A DNA stretch of 64,000 bases from Oscillospiraceae bacterium. GTDB taxonomy: Bacteria > Bacillota > Clostridia > Oscillospirales > CAG-272. A model generated the notes under the pieces. The model was not told where the DNA came from. It made no database searches and saw only the letters and a list, made by a program, of their open reading frames with translations. Made by a program: the position numbers and the translations under genes. Shown here piece by piece: positions 44,246 to 51,747 of this stretch (position 1 is its first letter; each line of letters opens with the position of its first letter). The DNA is taken from assembly GCA_015064385.1 (NCBI GenBank), contig SVSI01000004.1:1-64000 (forward strand), given 5' to 3'.

Positions 44246-44500
44246 ATGAACGAAAGACAAAAACTTATGTGTGAGCTTCAGCGTACGTCCTTTGCGCTCG
44301 TAGAAACGGTGCTTTTTCTCGACGGACATCCGTGCGACGAAAAGGCGCTTGAATACTACTGCGAGACGCGGGAAAAATACGAGAAAGTACTAAAAAATTA
44401 CGAGGAATGCTACGGTCCGATAAGCGTTCTCGGAGTAGATAGCGAAAAGGGCTGGACGTGGGTAGAAACCCCGTGGCCTTGGGAAATGGAGGCAAACTGA
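44246..44500 (+). CDS. cotJB: spore coat protein CotJB
   Basis: An 84-residue CotJB. LMCELQRTSFALVETVLFLD and the end GWTWVETPWPWE are family-typical. It lies between cotJA and cotJC, four bases before the latter. Confidence 0.93.
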   Translation: MNERQKLMCELQRTSFALVETVLFLDGHPCDEKALEYYCETREKYEKVLKNYEECYGPISVLGVDSEKGWTWVETPWPWEMEAN

Positions 44501-44503
44501 CTT

Positions 44504-45103
44504 ATGTGGACTTATGAGAAAAAGCTACAATATCCCGTAAAAATCAAAACGCCCAATCCGATGTATGCGAAGATCATAATTTCGCAGCTTGGCGGACCGG
44601 ACGGAGAGCTCGGTGCGGCAACGAGATACCTCTCGCAGCGTTTTTCAATGCCGGACAGAAAGATAGTAGGCATCCTGACCGACGTCGGCACAGAGGAGCT
44701 TGCTCACGTGGAAATGATCTCCGCTATACTTTATCAGCTTACTCGCAACCTCTCACCCGAGGAGATAAAGCGGAGCGGATTTGACACCTATTTCGTTGAT
44801 CACACCGCGGGAATATATCCGCAGGCGGCATCGGGCGTACCCTTTACAACGGCGTATATCGGCGTCAAGGGAGACGTTTTCGCAGATCTTAACGAGGATC
44901 TCGCGGCAGAACAGAAGGCGCGCGTGACCTACGATAATCTGCTCCGACTCATCGACGATCCCGACGTAAGAGATCCGATCAAATTCCTTCGCGAGCGCGA
45001 GGTGGTACACTATCAGAGATTCGGTGATGCGCTCGGTCTTGCACAGGACGCATTTTGCGACAAGAAGAATTTCTACGCGTATAACCCCGCTTTTGATAAA
45101 TGA
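44504..45103 (+). CDS. cotJC: spore coat manganese catalase-like protein CotJC
   Basis: A 199-residue Mn-catalase-fold protein. The four-helix metal site is visible: ELGAATRYLSQRF, EELAHVEMISAIL, EQKARVTYDNLL and REVVHYQRFGDAL, each carrying the expected Glu or His. It would protect the spore coat from peroxide or act in coat assembly. A terminator follows closely. Confidence 0.95.
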   Translation: MWTYEKKLQYPVKIKTPNPMYAKIIISQLGGPDGELGAATRYLSQRFSMPDRKIVGILTDVGTEELAHVEMISAILYQLTRNLSPEEIKRSGFDTYFVDHTAGIYPQAASGVPFTTAYIGVKGDVFADLNEDLAAEQKARVTYDNLLRLIDDPDVRDPIKFLREREVVHYQRFGDALGLAQDAFCDKKNFYAYNPAFDK

Positions 45104-45111
45104 CGCTTTTA

Positions 45112-45145
45112 AGGACCTGCCGATCGGCAGGTCCTACCTGTTTTT
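45112..45145 (+). terminator. terminator after cotJC
   Basis: Ten-base-pair stem AGGACCTGCC/GGCAGGTCCT with a GATC loop; the T run comes four bases later. Confidence 0.75.
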
Positions 45146-45166
45146 GAAGAAATGCACAAAAAAGTA

Positions 45167-45195
45167 TTGACATTTTTTGTATAATATGCTATAAT
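45167..45195 (+). promoter_or_regulatory. consensus sigma-A promoter of the riboswitch transcript
   Basis: TTGACA (45167-45172) and TATAAT (45190-45195), 17-base spacer, both boxes perfect. Confidence 0.9.
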
Positions 45196-45224
45196 ACACA
45201 GGAGAAGGGAAGAATTTATGAATT

Positions 45225-45287
45225 TTGGTATATGCTCGCAATAGGGCGGGCGTTTCTACAAACCACCGTATAATGGTTGTCTACCGG
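45225..45287 (+). ncRNA. purine-class riboswitch aptamer (guanine-type C74), probable ON switch
   Basis: Three-way junction of the purine riboswitch. P1 is TTGGT (45225-45229) with ACCGG (45283-45287). J1/2 is ATATG, P2 is CTCGC/GCGGG, with L2 carrying GG. J2/3 is the invariant GTTTCTAC (45252-45259). P3 is AACCA/TGGTT (45261-45265/45274-45278) with L3 CCGTATAA able to kiss L2. J3/1 is TCT followed by A, so the base equal to C74 is C, which favours guanine-like over adenine ligands; A73 is replaced by U. The downstream terminator uses the P3'-J3/1-P1' strand, so ligand should block termination. Confidence 0.82.
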
Positions 45288-45316
45288 TTTCTGTTGTGAC
45301 CGCGTAGGCATTTTTC
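45280..45316 (+). terminator. riboswitch expression-platform terminator
   Basis: GTCTACCGGT (about 45279-45288) pairs with ACCGCGTAGGC (45299-45309), leaving one bulged C, and is followed by ATTTTTCTTTT. Its 5' arm is the aptamer's P1/J3-1 strand, so the two folds are mutually exclusive. Confidence 0.75.
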
Positions 45317-45355
45317 TTTTCTGCATATCAGTTTCTACGGAAGGAAATTAAACAA

Positions 45356-45604
45356 GTGAACATTTATTTGGAAATATTCGGATATATCGGAACACTGACA
45401 GTAATAATATCTATGATGATGAAATCTGTTACGAAGCTCCGTGTCATAAATATGATCGGCTCTGTAATATGTATGATCTACGCATTGTTCAGTACCGCGT
45501 ATCCGATAGTATGTATGAATGCCGCTCTTATAACGGTAAATCTCGTACGGCTGATCAGAGACGGCAGATCGGCAAAAAATAATTTGAAAGGTGACGATCA
45601 GTAA
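45356..45604 (+). CDS. YgjV-like small membrane protein
   Basis: An 82-residue protein with three membrane helices. It resembles the YgjV family: an early GYIGTLTVIISMM helix, a LRVINMIGSVICMIYAL centre and a final NAALITVNLVRLIR helix, in overall plan like a half-SWEET transporter. Start is GTG with AAGGAA about nine bases upstream. It is the first gene behind the purine riboswitch, and its stop overlaps the kinase start as TAATG. A transport role for a purine compound is an inference from this context only. Confidence 0.75.
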   Translation: MNIYLEIFGYIGTLTVIISMMMKSVTKLRVINMIGSVICMIYALFSTAYPIVCMNAALITVNLVRLIRDGRSAKNNLKGDDQ

Positions 45605-47310
45605 TGAAACTTATAATAGACAATATGCAGTACACCGCAAAAGCGGGAGAATCGCTTTATGATATAGCGAAAAATCTGGGACTTTTCAGCGGCAAGCTTT
45701 CAAGCGATCCCATAGCTGCTAAAATATCGGGACGCGTCTTTACGCTGAACTACGTACCCCTTCGTGAAAAGGACGTATCTCCCGACAGAAACACGATAAG
45801 AAAGGCAATGAACGCATCGGGTGGGGTTGTACGACTTCTCCGCTACACCGACCACGCAGGACGAGACGCATATATGCGTACGGCACAGTTTATCCTCTTT
45901 CTTGCAATGGAGCAGCTTTGGCCCGATGCAGAGACGAAGATGGGCTGTACGGTCGGTGCGGGAGTTTATTTCAGAATAAAGAACGCTCCCGATTTCTCGG
46001 TTGAAGAGCTCAAAAACAAGGTAAAAGAGATAGTGTCACAGGACCACAAGCTCTGCCGTAGAAAAATAAGCACCAAAGAAGCGATAAAGCGCTACGAGGA
46101 GCATGGTGCCTTTGATAAGGCGCGACTGCTCGAATACCGTAAGAAAGAGACCTTTAATATCTACGAGGTTGGTGATTTTGCCGACTATTTCTACGGCGAG
46201 ATGGCGCCCTCTACATCCTTCTTGCGCTCATCGTGGGATATACTCCCGTCAAACGACGGATTTATATTCGTTCTTCCCGATATCAACGATCCCGACAGAG
46301 TGTCGAAATACGAAGAAAAGACCAATTTTCTTGCCGTTTATACCGAGGGAAAAAATTGGGGCGAGCTTATGGAATGCGAAACTGTCTCCGACCTTAACTC
46401 TCTCGTTAGCTCGGGCGGTGTGCGCGAGCTCATCAGAGTAAACGAGGCACTCCACGAGAAAAAATTCTCGGCTATTGCCGACGAGATATGTACTCGCGGC
46501 GCAAAAGCGGTGATGCTTGCGGGACCGAGCTCTTCGGGTAAGACCACGTCCGCGAACCGACTTGCAACACAGCTCCGCGTTCACGGTAAAAAGCCGATCC
46601 TTATGAGTCTTGACGATTATTATATCGACCGCGAAAAGCTCTCTCCCGGTCCTGATGGCGAGATCGATCTTGAGCACATAAATACCATAGATACCGATCT
46701 TTTTTCACAGCATCTCGGAGAGCTGCTGGAGGGCAAAGAGGTGGAGATCCCCGTATTCAACTTTAAGAGCGGATGCCGCGAGTGGCACGGACATAAGCTC
46801 AAGCTTTGTGCCGAGACCGTCATTATAGTCGAGGGACTCCACGCGCTGAATCCCACACTCCTGCCCGACGATTTTGACAAGGATCTCGTATTTAAGCTGT
46901 ACGTCAGTCCGATACTTGCGCTTAATCTCGACGATCATAACAGAATACCGTCAAGCTATCTCAGACTGCTTCGCAGAACGGTGCGCGACTTTGAGACCAG
47001 AGGCGCATCGGTGCAGAGAACACTCTCAATGTGGAACTCGGTTCGCCGCGGAGAAGAGAGATGGATATTCCCGTTCCAAGAGAATGCCGACGTTATATTC
47101 AACAGCTCCACCCTTTACGAGCTTTGCGTTTTGAAAAAGCACATCTTCCCACTGCTCACCGCAGTGGAGCCGTCTGACGAGTGCTACGATCAGGTAAGAG
47201 CGATGGTAAAGGTTCTTAACTACGTAAGAGAGGCGGACGTTGACGACGAGATCCCGCCTACGAGCTTGGTGCGTGAATTTATCGGCGGAAACAGCTTCTA
47301 TAAGAATTAA
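45604..47310 (+). CDS. TGS/ThrRS-editing-like domain fused to uridine kinase-like nucleoside kinase
   Basis: A 568-residue fusion. Residues 1-62 form a TGS domain, about 70-240 a threonyl-tRNA-synthetase second-additional-domain-like region, and about 290-500 a P-loop kinase of the uridine kinase/phosphoribulokinase family. The P-loop is GPSSSGKT at 307-314, followed by the substrate region LDDYYIDREKLSPGPDGE and VIIVEGLHALN. In the editing-like region the paired His (HxxxH) are replaced by Met91 and Gln95, so aminoacyl-tRNA hydrolysis is unlikely. Such fusions are known in Clostridia as putative nucleoside kinases with unproven substrate. Control by a purine-type riboswitch is the notable point. 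Confidence 0.85.
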   Translation: MKLIIDNMQYTAKAGESLYDIAKNLGLFSGKLSSDPIAAKISGRVFTLNYVPLREKDVSPDRNTIRKAMNASGGVVRLLRYTDHAGRDAYMRTAQFILFLAMEQLWPDAETKMGCTVGAGVYFRIKNAPDFSVEELKNKVKEIVSQDHKLCRRKISTKEAIKRYEEHGAFDKARLLEYRKKETFNIYEVGDFADYFYGEMAPSTSFLRSSWDILPSNDGFIFVLPDINDPDRVSKYEEKTNFLAVYTEGKNWGELMECETVSDLNSLVSSGGVRELIRVNEALHEKKFSAIADEICTRGAKAVMLAGPSSSGKTTSANRLATQLRVHGKKPILMSLDDYYIDREKLSPGPDGEIDLEHINTIDTDLFSQHLGELLEGKEVEIPVFNFKSGCREWHGHKLKLCAETVIIVEGLHALNPTLLPDDFDKDLVFKLYVSPILALNLDDHNRIPSSYLRLLRRTVRDFETRGASVQRTLSMWNSVRRGEERWIFPFQENADVIFNSSTLYELCVLKKHIFPLLTAVEPSDECYDQVRAMVKVLNYVREADVDDEIPPTSLVREFIGGNSFYKN

Positions 47311-47350
47311 AAAATATCCTCTTTTCAGTTTTCTGAAAAGAGGATATTTT
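47311..47350. terminator. bidirectional terminator, 18-bp stem
   Basis: Perfect stem AAAATATCCTCTTTTCAG/CTGAAAAGAGGATATTTT with a TTTT loop, between the convergent kinase and methyltransferase genes. Confidence 0.92.
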
Positions 47351-48187
47351 TCATATTTTTTTGTATAAAAGTATCTCAAAATCGTATCTGCATTTGAGAG
47401 TTTCGAGATCGTCGAGTTTTTTTCTGTCCTGCTCGCTCGTGCGGCAGAAATAGGGAGTCATAGAGAAGAGATCGAGTATTTCCTTGTGATTTTTAAGTAA
47501 AAAGTTACCCGAGACCTCTATTTTTTCGATCATATCAAATCGGTCTATCTCGTACGGCATTACCTCGTTTTCATACGGATTTTCATAGATCGCCGATTTT
47601 AATTCCCACAGATGCTTTGCAGCGGGTATGACCGTTACAAACAGACCGCCGGTACGCAGAATGCGATGGAATTCGTCCGGACAAAGCGGGGCAAATACCG
47701 ATACTACGGCATCGATCGATCCATCCTCTATCGGGAGCTGATAAGAGCTTGCAACTGCAAGCTCAACGCTTGCTTGCTCGCCCTTGCAGGCGCCTCCAAA
47801 ACGTCGTGAGGCAAGGCGGAGCGCCTCCTTCGAGATATCTATTCCTATTATTTTTGCATTTTTTCCCGAAGCGGTAAGAGCTTCCTTTATGTGCGCGGTA
47901 TAGTAGCACTCCCCACATCCGGAGTCCACTATCACCGGTTCGTTATCTTCAATATAACTCTCTATCGCAAGTGCAAGCTTTCTTTGAAGCTCCCCGTAAG
48001 CACCGCTGTCAAGAAAATCGCGTCGGGAGAGGAGCATTTCGCGGCTGTCTCCGTGGTTGCCGCCTTTTTGCGACATAAGGAGATTGACGTGCCCGTATTT
48101 TGAAATATCGTGTGAATGACCGTGCTCACAAACGTATCGCGAGCGTTCCCTTAAAAGACGGGATCGGCATATTGGACAAATTAACAT
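47351..48187 (-). CDS. rRNA (guanine-N1)-methyltransferase, RlmA-like
   Basis: A 278-residue SAM-dependent methyltransferase. A zinc finger opens the protein (CPICRSRLL, then CEHGHSHD) and is followed by the Rossmann motif VIVDSGCGECYYT and IIGIDISKEAL. This pairing is diagnostic of RlmA, which methylates 23S rRNA G745 or G748. I start at MLICPICR (48187), after GAGG, rather than 39 bases upstream. The G745/G748 choice is not made from sequence. Confidence 0.88.
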   Translation of the reverse strand: MLICPICRSRLLRERSRYVCEHGHSHDISKYGHVNLLMSQKGGNHGDSREMLLSRRDFLDSGAYGELQRKLALAIESYIEDNEPVIVDSGCGECYYTAHIKEALTASGKNAKIIGIDISKEALRLASRRFGGACKGEQASVELAVASSYQLPIEDGSIDAVVSVFAPLCPDEFHRILRTGGLFVTVIPAAKHLWELKSAIYENPYENEVMPYEIDRFDMIEKIEVSGNFLLKNHKEILDLFSMTPYFCRTSEQDRKKLDDLETLKCRYDFEILLYKKI

Positions 48188-48222
48188 ATTTTCCTCTTTT
48201 TCGGTTTTGCGGCGACGCGCGG

Positions 48223-50109
48223 TCATTCGCTCTTTATTACCAGCGAGTTCATTCCTCTCACGCTGCCGTCTTCCTTAAACGCTACGACGTAAATTACGTT
48301 CATAGCGTTCTTTCCTTTTTTGAAAAATGACGATTTAAGTATTAGCGGTATGGCAGAGACCGTATCAATGGGGCTCGAGTAGATCCGTTTGCCGTTGAAG
48401 AATATTTCAACGCGGCGAGCAGTCGTACACGTTGTGCTGACGTTAAGATATATCTGTGCGCTGTCTGTGAGCAAATAATCGGGAGTTACGCCGTTTTTGT
48501 AGTTGCTCGACGGGGCTGTGAGCGTGTTTTGTTCCGGCTTGATGAACAGCTTTTTTTCTCTTACGAATTCACTGTCGTCCACTCGAGCGTAGGATGAAGA
48601 AAAGTTTTCGTTTATCCATTTGACCCGGTTGTTGAGCCAGCTTTTCAGCAGATTGAAATCGGTCTCGAAATCGTAGCTTACTCCGCCGTTTCTGCTTTTG
48701 AGATACCAGTTGGTGCGCGGTCCGTTGCGCTCGTAGCATTTAACGGCGTCTGCGCCAATATACTCGTGATAAACGTCAAGTGATGCAAGCATATTTTTAA
48801 CGAGATCCTGCATGCCGAACCATTTTTCCTGGCATAGTGCTACGAAATAAGGGTCTCCCATGATCTGTGAGAACCATCCGTTACCGTTGTTTCCTCGGTC
48901 CTCGACCCAGTAGTCCCATCTTTCCCATTTTTCTTTGAGCGTTACTATATTTCCGGTAGCGTTGTCGAAATCCCAACAGGGACCGAAGACGATCTTTCCG
49001 TCGTCTATATAATAATAAAGCGAAAGAACACCGAATTCTATGTTGTTAAAAAGATTCCATACGGTCCAGTAGCTTACCAGCGAATCCACGTCGAGATAAT
49101 GGCTGTAATGGTATCCCTTTTCGTTGTAGAAAGTTGGGGAATAGAGAGCGTTTTCAAAATCCTGGATGAGCGTTTGAACGTACTCGTGCATATAAGAGTT
49201 CGTTGAAAGTGCGGCGGGATTATCCATAACTACGGGAATATTATGCTTCGTGCGCCATTTTGTGCTCTCTCCGTGAAGTCGGTTGTCGTATTCTATGAGA
49301 TAACCCGAGGTGAAATCAAGATCGTTTGGATCAAAGCAGTCCGAGAAATCTATATGAACTGTTTTTACCTCATAGGTATCGGGAACTGTATAAGTAAACG
49401 TAAACTTCTGTGTTGACAGCCAGCTGAGATCGTTTTTCATTGCTTCCTCAAGCTGACCTACCACGTAATCGGGGACGTTGTTTTTTACGCAGAAAATATT
49501 GCATATATCCTCTGCGTATTCTTCCCAGTTGAAGGTGTCTATTCTTCCGTCTTCGATTCTGATGCTCTCAACGAGTGAGTAAATTCCTCTGTACTCTCCG
49601 TTGTAATACAGATTTACCCAAGTCGATTTGGTGTAGGTGAGTCCAAGCTCTCCCGATAGATCGTATGCAAGCTTGTTCCGCATGTGCGTTACGTCAAACC
49701 AGTTTGCGAGCAGATACCAATGTCGGCTGGCACCGAGACCGAGAAGATCTGCTTTTTCATCGAGATGTAGCTTGTAGGAATATTTGTTTTTGGCCTTCAT
49801 ATCGGGCTTTCCGTAAGTTGAATTACCTCTGCAGCGAAGCTCGGCTTTGCCGCCGTCTTCGTCAGTATATGAGTTTGTATATTCGGCAAAATCCTCGGAA
49901 AGCGTGAGCTTAAGAGTTATGTCTGAATACTCGGTCTTGCTCGTTATTTCTTTCCCGTTTTCGGCATCTATCCGCAGCTCCGGAAGGGAGGCGGAATAGC
50001 TCGGAATCTCGGGCTCATCTGAAGAGGGTGAGCAAGCGGGAAGAATAAATATTATTGCGAGAAAAAGGGCGAGCGCTGAAGTAAGTTTTTTAGAAAAGAC
50101 CTGCTTCAT
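48223..50109 (-). CDS. CotH kinase-family lipoprotein
   Basis: A 628-residue lipoprotein (lipobox Cys26, ILPAC). The CotH domain is clear: RCRGNSTYG, HMRNKLAYDLSGELGL, GEYRGIYSLVESIRI and the metal-binding CWDFDNATG around residue 380. The last 100 residues form a beta-rich domain. CotH proteins are atypical protein kinases; in Bacillus CotH acts in spore coat assembly, but lipid-anchored surface forms also occur in gut Clostridia with cellulosome-like systems. Target unknown. GGAG lies before the ATG. Confidence 0.88.
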   Translation of the reverse strand: MKQVFSKKLTSALALFLAIIFILPACSPSSDEPEIPSYSASLPELRIDAENGKEITSKTEYSDITLKLTLSEDFAEYTNSYTDEDGGKAELRCRGNSTYGKPDMKAKNKYSYKLHLDEKADLLGLGASRHWYLLANWFDVTHMRNKLAYDLSGELGLTYTKSTWVNLYYNGEYRGIYSLVESIRIEDGRIDTFNWEEYAEDICNIFCVKNNVPDYVVGQLEEAMKNDLSWLSTQKFTFTYTVPDTYEVKTVHIDFSDCFDPNDLDFTSGYLIEYDNRLHGESTKWRTKHNIPVVMDNPAALSTNSYMHEYVQTLIQDFENALYSPTFYNEKGYHYSHYLDVDSLVSYWTVWNLFNNIEFGVLSLYYYIDDGKIVFGPCWDFDNATGNIVTLKEKWERWDYWVEDRGNNGNGWFSQIMGDPYFVALCQEKWFGMQDLVKNMLASLDVYHEYIGADAVKCYERNGPRTNWYLKSRNGGVSYDFETDFNLLKSWLNNRVKWINENFSSSYARVDDSEFVREKKLFIKPEQNTLTAPSSNYKNGVTPDYLLTDSAQIYLNVSTTCTTARRVEIFFNGKRIYSSPIDTVSAIPLILKSSFFKKGKNAMNVIYVVAFKEDGSVRGMNSLVIKSE

Positions 50110-50205
50110 ATTTCAAAATTCTCCTTGCGTTTACGTTATCAATATATATTATAAGTTAAATACTCAATATTGTCAAGAAGATTGTGTCAAATGGGGGATT
50201 TTTGA

Positions 50206-50234
50206 TTGACATTCGGCGAGAAATATTATATAAT
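50206..50234 (+). promoter_or_regulatory. sigma-A promoter of malQ
   Basis: TTGACA (50206-50211) and TATAAT (50229-50234), 17-base spacer. Confidence 0.85.
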
Positions 50235-50267
50235 GACTTAAAATGTTACACTAAGGAAACAAAAGAA

Positions 50268-51707
50268 ATGAAAAGAAAAAGCGGCGTGCTTATGCACGTA
50301 TCTACACTGCCGGGAGAATACGGTATAGGTTCATTTGGCAGTCAGGCAAAATATTTCGTGGACTTTCTTGCCGAAAGCGGATTTTCCTATTGGCAGACTC
50401 TGCCGTTTTGTATGACGGACGAATATAATTCGCCGTATAAATCTCTTGCATCGTTCGGTGCAAATCCGTACTTTATCGATCTGCCCACCCTGCACGCAAA
50501 GGGACTTTTGACCGACTCCGAGCTTACGCAGGCGGCACAAAATACCCCGTATCTGTGCGAATATGACCGCCTCTCCCGCGATCGTCTGCCCCTTCTCAAA
50601 AAAGCGTCGCAAAGAGTATCGCAGCAGGAAAAAGTAAAGATCGAAGCATTTTTGAAAAGCTATCCCGAGCTTGCGCTTGCGGCAGAGTTTCTTGCACTTC
50701 GCGAGAAAAATGCCGATAAGCCGTGGCAAGAGTGGAGAGAAAGCGTACCCGATGCTGAATCCCTGTTTGCGTGGCAGTTTATACAGTACGAGTTTTTTAT
50801 GCAGTGGCAAGAGATAAAAGAGTACGCAAACTCAAAAGGTATAAAAATAATCGGAGACGTTCCGATCTACGTTGCTCTTGACAGCTGTGACGTGTGGGCG
50901 CACGGAGATCTTTTTGCGCTCGACCGCGATAACCGTCCCAAATGCGTCGCGGGTGTTCCGCCCGATTATTTTTCAAAGGACGGTCAGCTTTGGGGAAATC
51001 CTATCTACGACTGGCGAGAAATGAAAAAAGACGGCTACGCATGGTGGTGTGAGCGTATAAAGTATATGCTGACACTGTTCGACGGAGTCCGTATAGACCA
51101 TTTCAGGGGCTTTGAAGCGTTCTGGAGCGTTCCTGCGGGCGCCAAGACAGCCAAGGAAGGTAAATGGGTTAAAGGGCCGGGAAGAGCTCTTATAGACAGA
51201 ATAAAAGAGGTAGCAGGCGACAAGTTAATAATCGCCGAGGACCTTGGAGACATAACTCCCGAGGTCGAAAAGCTGCTGAAATACAGCGCCTTTCCCGGGA
51301 TGAGGGTTTTTCAGTTTGCATTCCTCGGAGACAGAGAATCGGTCCACTTGCCCAATAACTATGATAAAAACTCGGTAGCATATACGGGTACTCACGACAA
51401 CGCGACCCTTCTCAGCTACACGTGGGAGGTAACTCCGGAGCAGAGAAGAGCAATATTTTCCTACTGCGGATACGACGGCGAGGACAAGGCGGACGGCTGC
51501 CGCGCAATAATGCGTAAAATGCTCGCAAGTCCCGCAGATACCGTTATTTTCCCGATACAGGATATACTCATATACGGTTCCGATACCCGTATGAACGTGC
51601 CGGGAGTTGCAAACGGAAATTGGCGGTACCGACTCACTAAAGACCAACTCGATATTATAGACAGAAACAAGTTCAAAACGTGGAACAGAGACTGCTTCAG
51701 AATATGA
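50268..51707 (+). CDS. malQ: 4-alpha-glucanotransferase
   Basis: A 479-residue GH77 amylomaltase that moves glucan segments between maltodextrins. Catalytic residues are in GVRIDHFRGFEAFW (nucleophile Asp), IIAEDLGDITPEV (acid/base Glu) and YTGTHDNATL (stabilising Asp). The N-terminal SGVLMHVSTLPGEYGIGSFG is family-typical. The start at 50268 follows AAGGAA; the longer frame from 50184 includes the promoter and is rejected. Cytoplasmic. It stands alone, with its own promoter and terminator. Confidence 0.95.
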   Translation: MKRKSGVLMHVSTLPGEYGIGSFGSQAKYFVDFLAESGFSYWQTLPFCMTDEYNSPYKSLASFGANPYFIDLPTLHAKGLLTDSELTQAAQNTPYLCEYDRLSRDRLPLLKKASQRVSQQEKVKIEAFLKSYPELALAAEFLALREKNADKPWQEWRESVPDAESLFAWQFIQYEFFMQWQEIKEYANSKGIKIIGDVPIYVALDSCDVWAHGDLFALDRDNRPKCVAGVPPDYFSKDGQLWGNPIYDWREMKKDGYAWWCERIKYMLTLFDGVRIDHFRGFEAFWSVPAGAKTAKEGKWVKGPGRALIDRIKEVAGDKLIIAEDLGDITPEVEKLLKYSAFPGMRVFQFAFLGDRESVHLPNNYDKNSVAYTGTHDNATLLSYTWEVTPEQRRAIFSYCGYDGEDKADGCRAIMRKMLASPADTVIFPIQDILIYGSDTRMNVPGVANGNWRYRLTKDQLDIIDRNKFKTWNRDCFRI

Positions 51708-51711
51708 AGAA

Positions 51712-51747
51712 ATCCCGCAAGGCACATTGTCCTTGCGGGATCTTTTA
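51712..51747. terminator. bidirectional terminator
   Basis: Eleven-base-pair stem ATCCCGCAAGG/CCTTGCGGGAT with an eight-base loop, between malQ and the convergent propeller lipoprotein gene. Confidence 0.88.

Noticed and set aside
45331..45338. Second GTTTCTAC copy behind the riboswitch terminator
   Set aside because: There are no P1, P2 or P3 pairing partners around it, so it is not a second aptamer; most likely chance.
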